NCBI GenBank assembly: GCA_005223375.1
Contig: RXOD01003800.1
Location: 1 to 64,000, forward strand
DNA from: Amoebophrya sp. AT5.2
Lineage: Eukaryota > Sar > Dinophyceae > Syndiniales > Amoebophryaceae
Length of the DNA: 64,000 nt
Reading direction: 5' to 3'
Positions 23,901 to 35,711 of the stretch are shown one piece after another. Each line of letters starts with the position of its first letter. Positions within the stretch are counted from its first letter, which is position 1. The position numbers were made by a program, and so were the translations under genes. The notes beneath the pieces were generated by a model, which saw only the letters and a program-made list of their open reading frames with translations, had not been told where the DNA came from and did not search any database.

Positions 23901-25930
23901 AGGACTTCGAAGCCGCCGCGCCTTGCGCCAACTCCGGGACGAGGTTTTTCGTGTTGTTCGACAGCTTGTGGCACCAGGGGTCGCGGAAAACGCCAGGAAA
24001 CCACTCGAAGATCAGCTGGCACGTCCGCAGCTCCGGACTGCCCTGATCGGACAAGATGTGCCACTGCAGCGGCAGCTTGCCTTCCGTGTCGATGTTCTCC
24101 TCGTCGGGGCACGCCCACACGTCGGTATCTATGTCTTCCAGGGTTTTGCTGCGCGGGCGCAGTATGTTTTTCGTAGCCAGCTTGCCAAACGCGTTGATTG
24201 AGTTATTGATTGTCGCGCACGTCGAGAGCTTGGCGGCATCGTACTTCATTGCTTTTTTCGTAGGGTCTGGCTCCGCCACCTGCATGGGCAAAGGAAAGTG
24301 GCACAGCTCGTGGTGCTCCGGCGCCTGGGTCCTGATCATGTACTCGTGGAAGTGAAGTCGTCCATGAACCAGCACTGGTATGAGTTTTCAGACGAGATAC
24401 AATTGTGAAACCCATGCGCAAATGTATTCGGATCCAGTTACGAGCTTGACACGAAAACGCATTGAAAAATCGATTCGTCAACCACTTCAACAAAAAAAAT
24501 CAGGTAGAAACCGCAATACGTTCGTGCCAATCTTGTGGTCCTTGAGCACGTTGGAGAAGTCGTGATTGAAGCAGTACTGCGAATTGAGCGACTGCCTTTC
24601 CTCCTCGAAATACGTGGCCAACTCATCGAGCCACTCCGAAGGGCCGCCCTCCGCGATCTGCCGGCTCAGGCAGAAGCCTTGGCATTTCTTGAGGCGGCAT
24701 TGCTGATTTTTTTTTTGGTAGGTTGCCAGCATGTAGATTGCGACAACGAGTCCCAGAATGCGTGACGCAATAGATATTCAGCTGCGAAATGTTATCCCGC
24801 CCTAGGCTATGCATTCACAATTGAAGCACGTGACTCACCTGCTCCAGGTAGTTCGGCCGGCCTTTCGCATTCCCCCGCTTTTTGTACTGCCGCGTCTCCG
24901 CGTACATCTGGATGAATGACGCACATTCCTCGACGGTCTCCGCGGAAAGATTCTCGATGTCGGATTTGAAGGGGCAGAACTGGATGAACTGTTCCCACTC
25001 CTGCTTCGTCGACTTGAGCTTGCGATACAGCAAGACCTCGGCCTGAGGTGATTATGTAGTTTTGCAGGCCTTTTATCGATATTGCTTCGTAAGAGCAAAG
25101 ACTACAGCGACCCTTATACAACCTCAGACCATTCATTCTTCCATCGACTCAATGCCAGCTGTTGGGCGGTGCATTGCGGCGGAATGATCCCGCACGGGTA
25201 GCCATTCTGGGTCAAAAAATGAGGAATCGCGTCCCTCAGCTCCGGCCCGTAGTTTTTTCCCCACAGGCAGGCGGACTTCACCTTGAATTCCGGATTCCCC
25301 GTGTTTTTTTCAGTTACCGGCGAGTGCCACTTGCTCGCCCGGTTTGTCCCCGGAGTGTCTTTTCCGCGTTGCCCCCGGTACTTCTGGGCGCCTGGACTGC
25401 GGGCTCTCGGATCATGAGCCCGCTTCGCCGATTCCTTGGCGACGATACACGGGTCGTGCGCCCGAAACATGCCGAGGCGCTCACGGAATTTACGCTGAAG
25501 ATGGATGTATCCTTACTCCCACTAGGATAAAGCTATAGAGAGTCTTTGCGTGCTGTAGTGATCGAGTAGTTCGTTCTTCAGGGGCTCCCACGAGATTGCG
25601 ATGTCAAACACATAGAGTTCCAGGGGTCGGGATAGGTCCTTGCCGCTGCTGACTGTGATAGAGAAAGGCTGCGACTCCCACTCGATCCCAACTTGTCACC
25701 AGAAAAAATCACGCACGCTCCCATGATTCACGAATTGCATACACGTCCAGATTCACACCGCCAGAGAGAGCTTGCGCCGACTTTGTGCCACATGCTTTCC
25801 AGTTCACGACAGACCGACCGGCGCTGAACAAATGGCGAAGTCCACATCGAGCGAGCACAACTGCGGCGGTGGCGGCGCAGAAGCGACAAGCGCGCAGCCA
25901 CTCAGTTTTATTTTTTTCACTAAAGCCCAT
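20976..25930 (-). CDS. Large eight-exon protein of unknown function
   Basis: Exons about 25930-25732, 25691-25530, 25494-25123, 25042-24839, 24702-24492, 24374-23730, 23405-23239 and 23159-20976; about 1,380 residues. All junctions keep frame. The 40-nt intron 25692-25731 and the 77-79-nt intron 23160-23238 are needed to keep it, and the exon 2/3 junction lacks a GT donor (a GC donor after ...LSI fits). Landmarks: LELYVFDIAISWEPLKNELL in exon 2, CLWGKNYGPELRDAIPHFL in exon 3, a Cys-rich patch CRLKKCQGFCLSRQ in exon 5, FRTLLKRGCHPLKNKFH and DDGNKL-like charged helices in exon 8, and a C-terminal nuclear-localisation-like PPAKRQKKGGKT. No signal peptide, transmembrane segment or catalytic motif is recognised. 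The basic C-terminus suggests a nuclear protein. An origin as a domesticated element is possible, but I see no transposase or polymerase signature. Confidence 0.72.
23547..23667 (-). repeat. Intron hairpins with GAGGC arms
   Basis: Inside the intron 23406-23729 of the large unknown gene are two inverted repeats. GCCTCCACAAA...TTTGTGGAGGC is at 23547-23585, and GGCATCCAGAGGCC...AGATGCC at 23641-23667. The motif AGATGCCTC recurs in both. A structured intron element or degraded insertion is likely. Confidence 0.45.
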
Positions 25931-26516
25931 GGGGATTACTATTGTACACAACTGTTTTACTTTCCCCTACTTGGGTCGCAGCACTGGTTCTCACGTCATC
26001 TTCTCGTGCGTGCGTAGGATCTGTCAGACTTCGGGTCAGTGACCCTTGACACCACGCCGGGGGGCGTGAATATCAACAATGCTAGGGGTTCTATTGTTGT
26101 CACTAGACGCATCCCGCACTAGTAAATTACTAGTCAGTCAGACTCGTACTATAGTAGCCCCGATGAATTTCTGCTCCTACATTCATTCTGCGACTGCGAA
26201 AGTCTTAACACTGAACAAGGTTTGTGCGTCTCTACCCCTATGTACACAACTTGGTGGGGCGTATATGGGCCTTCGTCCGTGAGTAAGGAACTCCCGCTTT
26301 GGAGAGAACCCCCCACCCAGACTCCGGCCAAACATTAAAAAAATTACGCAGCCTCGGCGTAGAGAAGGAAACCGCGCCTGCGGCTTGCGCACTATCTAGG
26401 CAAAGCAGTGGCTCGTTCCGGACTGGTTTGCGCACAATCTAGGCAGTCCAATAGTAATAGAGCACTATACGATACTCTCTACCCTAACGCTGCATCCCGA
26501 GCACCAATCCTCCACA
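25931..26516. other. Intergenic spacer
   Basis: 586 bp between the start of the large unknown gene and the stop of the next gene. No exon, RNA gene or repeat that I can support. Confidence 0.45.
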
Positions 26517-28445
26517 TCACATCCGCTTTTTCTTCATGGGGGGGCACTTCGGGGACGCGGCCGGCGACTTTGCGCGGGCCTTGGCCTTGGATTTGGACTT
26601 GGCCTTCGCTTTGGCCTTGGCGGTGTTGTCGCTTTCCACGACCTGTAAATCCGGGAACTCCGCGTCGGACAGGACGATCACGTCGCCGCTGTCGTCTCCA
26701 GCAGCGGATCCAGCAGCACTCGCATTAGGATCTGGTCGGTCCTCGCCGTTGGGAAAGGGGTTCCCGAACACGAGTGGCGCGTCGGCGGGGGCAGAATGGT
26801 ATCCCTCGAAAGCGGCCGCAGCGGCAGCAGGCTTTGGTTGCGGAAAATCAACAGGCGGGAGGAGAGGACTCGGCTGATGCGAGCTCGCGCCACCGGGCGT
26901 GGGCAAGTTGGACGGCAAGTTGGACGGTAGCCCGAACGGAGCCGACGGCTGCTGGTTCTGTGCCGGACCGCCGATGGCCAACTGTGCGATGTTGTCGTAG
27001 CGATTCAACGAAAAATAAACCTGCATGTAGTCACCAACTAGCGTAAGTAATCCCGGCACATACACTGCCTGTTGTCATTGATCCTTCCATCGACGCATCC
27101 CATACCTAACACTGACACAAAAACAAAAAGCAGGTAACAGTGCGTGGCTGTGGTGTCCCAGCAAGCCGCCAGTCGAAGTGAGGGCCGAGCTCATTGCCTG
27201 CAGCTGCTGAGCCTGTTCCTGCCCCGCCATGGACATGAGCATTTCCGCGGATGGCATGACCTGGAAAGCCAATTGCACCATGCTCGGCTCGACCTCGTTG
27301 CGTAGCCACGTGGCACCGGTTCGGACGGAGCGGTGGCGGTCGTTTCGCGGAACCTGAAAAAACGAATGCGAAGCATATCCATTTCCAGACCCCAGCGCGA
27401 GTTCGTCAGCGCCTGGGATAAAGCTCAAAAGCATCCCCCAGGCGTGCGTCTAGTGTAAGAAACCGAAATGTAAGTACCTGCCAGCTTCCCTGCATGCCAC
27501 ACTTTTCCAGTAACCACCTCCACTGGATGATGTGCCTGACCTGAGTTCTGACCCGACTGAGCCGGATTTGCCCCATGGCCGAAATGCATTGGTGGATGTG
27601 CTCCATGGGCAATTGGTCGAAGCCTGTAAAAGCGGAAGAGTGGCTCGCTTCCTTCTTTAGATTTTAGCAGGCGGCGGGTGACCGCGCAAAGTCTTTGAAG
27701 CTACTTTCTCACTCCCTTACGGAAAGCTATACTATCCTGGATATGATCGCTCGTTTTTTCTTCGGCGTCTGGAAATCTAAACTACGAAAAGGCTGCGGAT
27801 CAAAAGCCTACGCTCGATTCCGCGAGGCATGGGCGTGTTGTCCACCTGGTGGGGAAGTAGAAAGCCGAGGGAAGCAGCCCGCAGAACTTCAACGCGGCGC
27901 GCAAGCTCCCGCATGAGGGACTCGCTCTGGTCCAGATTCAACTTGCTGAAGTCGAAAGCCTTATCGTCTTTGGCCCCCATGACGAGCATGTACATGGACA
28001 GGAACATCACGGCGACGATACGCCACGGCGGGCGCGTGCTGGCCTTTTTCTGTCCCGAGAACCCACGCATTGTGAGAAAGCGGCTGCGATGTGGATTATT
28101 CGTTAAGTTTCTCCCTAGAGTTTTCGGGTTGGATTGCAGCGCTTGTTCTTTTCCCCATAGGTATACTCTCTCTCCCTAACTATTTTCCAGCGCAAGAAAA
28201 AAGAGTGCTGGCTGCTGCGTTTTCCCTCGCCATCTCTTGAACAAGCGGGCTCCCGACCTCTCGCAGGCTGGTGCGGATCCTGGCAGCTTCTTTCACCGAC
28301 TTGCTTCACCGCCTGAATTCCCTTGAGGTACTAGCTGAACGTCTGCCAGCTTATGCTGAAGCAGCCTCATAACGTATTGCGGTTGTACTTCGCTAACTCT
28401 TCCACTCAGTGGAGGGCAGCAATAGCTCATACAAATCCACATCAC
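26517..28445 (-). CDS. Multi-exon protein with a hydrophobic segment and K/A/S-rich tail
   Basis: Exons inferred at about 28445-28332, 28299-28181, 28083-27812, 27623-27478, from 27353 to about 27150, and from 27020 to the stop TGA at 26517. Junctions are phase-consistent; one intron is only 32 nt (28300-28331). The donor of the fifth exon is not fixed because several GT sites fit. A hydrophobic stretch IVAVMFLSMYMLVMGA sits in the third exon (codes from 28083), followed by helices including LVFG-poor, Q-rich GQEQAQQLQAMSSAL. The C-terminus is P/S-rich and then basic, ending in alternating KAKAKSKSKAKARAK and KKKRM. The first exon start (ATG near 28445) is tentative; an alternative is a start at 28070, which would make the hydrophobic stretch an N-terminal signal anchor. 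No family is recognised. Confidence 0.55.
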
Positions 28446-28812
28446 AACTTCCTTTCTTATAGCCTCAGTTCCACATGCGCCAGCTCCACCACCTTTCCCG
28501 GAAACAGAACCAAACGAGTTCACGAAACAAAACTATCGGAGACCGCGTCGCGAAGGATCCGTGGCGCCGCCGCAGTAGCTCGAAAAACCGGAAGCGTTCC
28601 GAGCGAATCCGCAGCGCCGATCCAGATTCCTCCTCATTCAAACTCATTTCAAAAGCATCGAAAACACATCAGGTCAACATCATCAAAATAAAAAAGTACA
28701 GGTTCCCAGGTTGGCGGCGGCGGCTGCAAAAGCTGTCAAACTCTATGGCCGAAAATTTTTCAAGGTTTTTTAAAACTAGTCAGAATAAATCGCCATAACC
28801 TCGCCTCCCGTC
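28446..28812. other. Short intergenic spacer
   Basis: 367 bp between the tentative start of the preceding gene and the cyclase stop codon. Frames are open in places, but no splice-consistent coding path is visible. Confidence 0.4.
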
Positions 28813-31800
28813 CTACTTGCTCGTGAGTGCCCGGCAGCCTGCCCAGTCGTCCGGCGGTATGAAGTCGAACTGCTCCATGTAATTCAGCAGCGTCACGCTC
28901 GGCATGTCCGTGAGCAGGCGGGCCCGCGGGGCTTTTGCGTCCCGCGTGATCAGCATGGACTTGGTCAGCCGGAGCATCTCTCTGCACACCACCCAGTTTC
29001 CAACTAAATAGTTTCGGAAGGCCATGTTGAACCGCTGGAAGAACTCACGCGAGTAGGCCTCGCGCATCGGCACTATTTCCGGGTCGTCCAACAGTTCCCG
29101 GTGCGGCTCGTAGTCGTCGGACCACTTGCGGTGCTTCTTCAGCTCGCGGATCTGCCGGACCTCATACTTTCGCCGGACGGTGAACGCGCGGTGGTCGATG
29201 TGCGACATCAGCTCTATGGTGGGACCAGCGATGGTAAGTCAAGTCGTGGGTAGAATGGTTTCAAATCATAAATGAATCATTTTGGTCGAGGTCCTAAAAA
29301 GAGACCGCGGCAAGCATCTGCAATACTCGGAGCAGTGTAAGTGTTGGCTTTCTGCGGTTGGCAAGCCTGGCGCAGTTGCACCCTGCCGCTGACAGCACAG
29401 CACCACTCTAGGCCACCTCTTTTGCCCGACTTTCGAGCTCCTTCACCATTGCGACTGGCCTGCCCTGCTGACCTGCTCCCTCTGAGACTCCTGCTGGCTC
29501 CCCGTCCCCCATGGCTCCAGTGCCGCCTGTCTCTAGTCACTAGTCCCCACAATGGCGGAGCATCTCTAAAACCGCCCGGCGCTTCGCGGCGCCTTGTCGC
29601 ACTCGCCACCTGAGGGAGTACATCGCCACCGAACACGTGGAGACCCATCACGCAGTGAAAAGGAAAACCAGTTGCTCTCTTGCCATCTAGTCCTCCCCTC
29701 ATAAGGTCCTGCACGTGGAGAACGCCCACTGTAAAGTCGCAGGTGTACAGCCCCACCGGTTTTTTGCTCCCCTTCACGTAGACGCGGTCGATTTGTCTGC
29801 AAGTCTCACGAAGGCCCGGAGACGCTTGGTCGAGAAGGAAGTGGGACATCTGCGGGGGTCGGAGCCGTGGGGGTGGTTTTGAATTATAATTTTTCTATCA
29901 TTTCGGTACTAGCAGTTGTTTAACGAAAGTAGACTGCGAGTTCTAGTCTTGGTCTTGTTCTACTACACATCAAGTTCAAGAAGCGGATATACAATTTTCC
30001 AGTGAAAGCACAAGCAGCTTGCGGCAGCTAGAGCTGTACCAGTAGATGCACCCCAAACTGCGCGCACGCCGCTTCCAGCCTGCTTGCCATGTTCACGTTG
30101 GGGCTCAAATAGCTCGCGTCAATCTTGAATTCGCTCCCGATCGCGCCTTCAATGGCATACCCAAGGTGGAGGCCGAATCCCATCTGCACTCGGTAGTTCG
30201 GGTACCTGGCCAGAAAGCCCGGGTGTGACCGGTACTCGGAAAGGATTGCGGACTTGTTGATCGCCGATATCGTGAAGCAGAAGGCAACGACGCTCATGTC
30301 GCACATGCGCATTCGGCGCATGCGGTGCTCCCGGGTTATCTGCTCGTTGTCCTCGAGCTCGCCGGTTATCTCCTTCGGGACGGTGGCTGCGCGAGCGATG
30401 GGGCAAAGATTCCACCTTGGGCTTCGAATACCATTGACAACGCGTGGGGGTGTGGTGCTGGGCCTCGCCGTCAACAAGAAAATCACATAAATGACTCGAT
30501 AGTACCACCTAGAAGTACCTATCTTCCACACGAGCAGGAAGGCGTCTCCGATGTTCTTGTTTGCGTTTCCGCCGAACATGTCGACGATTGAGTGCACAAC
30601 TTCGGCTATTTGGTTCACGTAGATCATGATTCTGTCTTGCAAGATGTCCGTAGCGTCCGAGAAGTGGTAGATGTTGCAGAAACCGAAAATCGCCTCGATT
30701 TTCACACCCGGCACCATGGCGTTCACGCCGCTCGAATCCCCACTCAGGTTCTGCCCGATGATTTCTGCCCCCGCCACGCCGAACCCAACCGCCAGGAGCC
30801 CCCCGAGCTTGATCAGGGTCGACTCCAATATCACGGTCTCCATCGGTTCCTGGATCTTCTTCACGCGCTTCTTGGCGCCGCCACGGAACGCGAACGAAAG
30901 CGTCAAGTAGTACCAGACGCGCTTCTTCAGCAGCGCCACCCAATTGCCCTGCTCGATCTCGTCCATTTCCAGCTCGCGTTTCAGCTCGATCTGCTGCTTC
31001 CGGAACTCCTCGTCGCCCAGTTTCATTGCGACCAAAAGGCTATCAACAACTTCAGTTTTCCAAGATTTGCACTTGAACTACTTACGTATGATGCACTTGA
31101 AGCATGCAGCAACGCAAACAAAAAAAACGCGCGCACCCGCAAAGCAAGAAAACCAAAGACAAAGAGGCCCAAACTTGAAGTATGTGCCACGACTTGACGA
31201 GCACGAGCATCTAGGCCAAGGCAAGCGCAAGAAGAGAGGGCGCCAAATACGGCGAAAAGGGCGCTGCAATCAAGCAAGACGTGGCGGCGCAGCAGGGACA
31301 GGGAACCGTTCCGAACGTAACGCGTGCGCCCCCTTCTAGTTTAAACCGCGATGAAATTTGTAAACCGAAATCGCGAGCGCAACAAGTCATCATTACTTGA
31401 AGTGCAAAGAATCAAATTATCGGAATGCATCTTGGGAAATGGAAACCAATGCGGCACATAAGGATTGTCACGAATGCGGTGCATCTTCATGATCATGCGC
31501 TCGATCGGTTCGAGGACGAGCTCCTTTGCGTCCTTGTTGAAGAACGTGGCAGTCAATCCGAGTACGATGCAAACAAAAATGGTCTGTAGAATGGACATCA
31601 CGGATTCAAACTCGACAAGCCGCCGGAGATCGTAGTAAGCGATCAGAGAGCGAGTGGAAGGAAGGCCGGTAGAAACGTCGGTGCCTGATCGATGGCAATG
31701 GGGACAACGGGTTTTTCGTTGTTGGCGAGGAGTCTGAGGGTCAGCGACGAGATTCAAAAAGTAAGATTACATTAAAGATTTCAGTTATGAAAGTATCTTT

Positions 31801-33849
31801 CGGTGCGCGTGCGGGTACGTCGTTGTACTCGCAAGAACAAGCCATAGCCAATAATGCAAGTTCCCGTTAGCGTTAGTGTCTGATAAAAAAATACCTGCGT
31901 AGGCCCACGTGCTGTCGATTTCGTTGAACCGCAGCTTCCTTGGTGGACACGGCATTTCCACTCGCAGCGCTACGCCCACCAGTGATTTTCCCAGCGACTC
32001 GTCGTTGCAGCTTTGTTGCCAGGTCGTCGACAGCCGTGTCTTAATGACGGCTGGCAGCGTACCGCTGGAGAACCCGAAGCCTTCGGTGAGATTGTAGCGG
32101 TTGTGCCTGGCGTCCCAGGTTGCACTGTCAGCTGCCAGCTCCGTAATGTGGAGCTTGTCGCGCAAAGCCCAATTGCCCTCCTGCACGTAGCCAACAAACA
32201 CGATCTCGGCGAGCCTGACGAAGCGAATGAATCAACACGGCTGGCCGCCGGGGGACAGGTTTTCAAATTTAGAGTCATACATACATTCATATATCTCAAC
32301 ATGCGGAAGAGCAAGTAAGTAGCTGGAAAAAATCACGAGCACGTAGTCCTTCTTACTGCGAATCTGCGCACGTGATGTCGATGTGTTCGTCGCAGTTCAC
32401 GGCCGGGGCTTTGTTTTTGTCGTAATTCGGGTTGGCTTCGTAGATTGCTTTCAGCAGCATATTCTCGTATTGCCGCTTGTGCTCCTTCACGTAGTCCGCG
32501 TGACTGGGGTGCGTCGACGAAACATCCATTTCGGCTCTCTCGTACCGTTGAAGCAATTGAAAAAGGATGTCCATGCCGTACTGCGCGGACGTTTGCCGAT
32601 GGAGGAAGTTCTCGGACAGTTGAAACTGCGGAACCACCAGCAGCATTACGAGAACCAGCAAGATGACCTAGATGGTGAGCAAGGTGGAATCGCTTTGTTT
32701 CTTGCGTACAGTGAGTGTTAGCTTGACGACAGGCTCACGGGCGACTGCAGCCGGGATTGTTACACTTACAACTACAACGAACTGTAACCGTGTTGTATAC
32801 TGATTCACGAACACGAAGTCGACGATGATATGAAAGAATGGCTAGCACTAAGTGTAAGTAGCACTTTCGTATTCGTTTTCGTAGACTTCTCTTTAGTAAA
32901 AGTACCCTTCTCGTCGTCATGTCGCTGAGTTTCTTTCCGACCCGAGTTTCTTGTCCCTGCCCGATGCTCTCACCGTCCTGTTGGGATAGGACTGCGAAGT
33001 TCTCGTCCTCAAAGTCGATCAGCTCCTCTTCCTCCCCCGGCGCTACTCGCTTGGAGTAGCCCTCCTCCGCTTCTTTCTTCCGCTTGCGCTCGAGCGCGGC
33101 TTTCACTTTTTTCCTCTGCTGCTGGTCCTGGTACTGCTTGTACAGCTTCACGATACGGATCAGCCGAATCATTCGCAGGACCCTCAAAACGCGGGCTGCC
33201 TGGGTCCCTGACCGATTGAAAAGGAAATCGTATGCATATGGCAGCTTCGACGTTTGCTAGTATCGCTACCCAGAGGACACCACCCCAGCACAGACAGAAG
33301 CAGAACCATTCCGCCGGCTTGCAGATGCGCATCATCATCAAGAAATCAACATGATCATGACTCAACATTCGTGACTGTGGCACGATGTCCATCGATGCGA
33401 CATCTTCAGGGCTTAATACCGGCTTTCAGCTGCCCGCTGCCTCCTCCGCTGATCATTTTCGCGACTGTGGTTATGTCCAGCACGAGCGACACCGTCGCGA
33501 TCAGGTCCAGCCAGAAGAAGAAGGACAGAAAGTACTCCTCCTTGCACACGCTGCACGCAGCGCACTCGAAGGTGAACACCACGAGAGCGATCCCTGTGAT
33601 CCAATCGAAGATCACGTCGGCCGGCTCCGATGTGGCCGCGAGCCGCAGGTCGTCGCCGAAGAGCGCGTAGATCGTGAGGATCATCGTGAACGTGTTGAAG
33701 GCTGGGTCGTCCACGATGTTCTTGCATATCCGAGTGATCGCCTTACTCAGGTTGTTGCCCCGCGACTCGCTGATTATCTTCCGGCCGTGCAGCGGGCCCG
33801 CCCCGGGAACCGGAGAACCCGGAAACGCAGAAGCGCCGCGGGGTGCCAT
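28813..33849 (-). CDS. Voltage-sensor-linked class III nucleotide cyclase
   Basis: Nine exons: 33849-33420, 33207-32906, 32667-32357, 32214-31895, 31684-31462, 31039-30509, 30463-30040, 29849-29610, 29211-28813. The sum is exactly 1,060 codons. Residues about 45-190 form a voltage sensor. S1 to S3 are hydrophobic and S4 is RVLRVLRMIRLIRIVK with Arg every third residue. A TM segment (VILLVLVMLLVVPQF), an extracytoplasmic stretch and another TM (TIFVCIVLGLTATFF) follow, then a cyclase domain with KNIGDAFLLVW, GFGLHLGYAIEGAIGSEFK and SPNVNMASRLEAA. Alveolates such as Paramecium and Plasmodium carry cyclases fused to channel-like N-termini; here I see no pore loop. The first metal-binding Asp position reads FCNIYHF (Asn) while the second (IGDAF) is intact, so catalytic competence is uncertain. 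Whether it makes cAMP or cGMP cannot be read here. The exon 5/6 junction lacks a GT donor. Confidence 0.9.
31040..31461 (-). other. Intron with non-GT donor and imperfect terminal inverted repeats
   Basis: The cyclase reading frame and the family-typical NP-L-AMK junction require splicing after GACAATCC to CCTTTTGG, giving an intron that starts TTATG and ends GATAG. Near its ends lie TTTGCACTTCAAGTA and, inverted, TTTGCACTTGAACTA, resembling terminal inverted repeats of introner-like elements. Confidence 0.4.
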
Positions 33850-35711
33850 TGCTGATGCTTTTGTGCTGTTCGTCGATCAGTATGTAGGTGCTTCCTGAAT
33901 TCCTCGTCGTCGTCGTGGTCGGAGTGATTCCAGCTATGTGCCGACGGCGCCTGTTACCTTCTCCCTGGAGGAGCCACAGCTGCCAGATCCTCGAAGTGGT
34001 GCCTCACAACCAGGTGGTGGCTCCGCTTTCCTCGAGGCCAGGAGATGAGCTTTGGCTGTGCTTACGTCGAATCACCAGCACCTGGCAGTTTTACATCACG
34101 AATGTAGTTGTCATCAACTACAGCGGTGGATCGCCCATTGTTGCCGCCGCCGCAACTGCCATCCGAGAAGCAGCGCCGGCGCGCAGTAGCTTCATGCAGC
34201 ACACCTTCTTGCGTCGACCACGACTTGACTGCTCAGCGTCAGCCGCGTGCGGCTCTGTCTCTGTCTGCCTTAAGCAATAAAATGAACCGCGCATTTTTTA
34301 TTGCCGCAGCTCATTTCTGATCGCACCTTCGAATCATGTTCCTTGGTTCCTTCTTCATCGGCGCGGTCGTCAGGTTGAATGACTATGCAAGCACTACTAC
34401 TTCGAGTTCGTCTGTTGTATGGACCGTGGGACTGGGAGGTGGAGAAGAACTGACGAGAATGGGAAAGCAGCACTAGGCACTTGGTCGTGCTGCCACCGAA
34501 GATTTCGTTCCTTTTATTCGGCCGAAAAAAAAAACTCAAGAATCACTCGAGTACTAATGCCACATTTGCTTTTGGACTTAAGTAATAAACCACTCGCTCA
34601 TGAGTTCGCGTCTTCTTCAGTGCTGCAACGAGCTTCCGGCGACCAACGGCTGCACCAGCGAGCATCTACAACCAACCTCAACAGCCGCGAGCATTTTCGC
34701 TGCTCGAATTTTCATCTCGAACTCGAGAAATTGTTCATACATTATTATTGTGGCTTCGTTTGTTTCTTCTTGCTCCTGTTTTTGTTGTTGGAAGGTACAA
34801 GTTTTTCTGGATTGGGATTGCCGTAGCCGTTGGAAGATACACGCGTCCTTACGATGATGATGAAGATGTTACCGTTGCTATTGCCAATATAGCTTTCATC
34901 TGGTACGGTTTTTTTGCCTCTGCCTGTGCTGCCTGAAAATCGTCGTGCGGGGGTTGTAGAGACCACCGTTATTTTTTGCCCTTCTCAGACTCAGTCAATC
35001 TCTGACTCTGTCTCGTCAGAATCATTTAGTGTACAATACACCTGATGTTGGTAAGCACTCATAGCCATACCATTTTAGATTGATAGGCACAGGGCGTGCA
35101 GAAATACGAGTTCTCAAGCTCATATTAAAATCGCATCTTTTTTAAATTCGTACTTCAAAATAAACAACGGGTTCGGTTTCGGAATTCAAGTTGCCCCTTT
35201 AGCCAGGCACGATCCTGACAGCTGCAATGAGGACATTCGACGACTTGATGCTGTACGACCACCCGTCTTCAGCAAAAAATCTGTACGTATTTTTTTATAG
35301 TCCTATCAACCACGCAGAAGGTAGTGCCTGCTTGTTCTGCGGACCAGAGCGTGCTTCGCGTGCAAGACGAAATCCGAACGCGAAGGCCTCGGGATAAGCG
35401 GATGAAGTAGACCGCGGTGGTATTCAAAGAAATCAGAAAATTCAAGTACAATATCGATTGAAGATCATCAGAGCCGGGGTACCTTTTTTTCACGTTGTTC
35501 TTGTTGGTTGTATAAGCTATAGGAAAGTCGTACTTACAACGTTCACGCTCATCTAATCACTGGCGCAGCGGAAGCAAGAGCAGTTCGACTGAGCGTTGAG
35601 CACCAGCAGCAGTCGACACGGCCCTCGACCCTACTACAAGCAACCATCCGTGTTCTTCGTTTCTGTATCTGTTCCTTAAGGACCGCACTCAATTGAGTCG
35701 CATTTTGAATC
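33850..35711. other. Intergenic spacer
   Basis: 1.86 kb upstream of the cyclase start. Two overlapping open minus-strand frames near 35270-35490 look weakly coding, but I could not find splice sites that join them into a gene. Otherwise nothing is visible. Confidence 0.4.

Noticed and set aside
28150..28310. Independent small gene ending at the TAG near 28178
   Set aside because: A GT donor just before the stop and a phase-2 acceptor at 28083 place this segment inside the 26517-28445 gene.
30040..30463. Stand-alone guanylate cyclase gene in the 30-31 kb region
   Set aside because: Splice phases link it on both sides to the voltage-sensor exons and the conserved C-terminal exon, giving exactly 1,060 codons.
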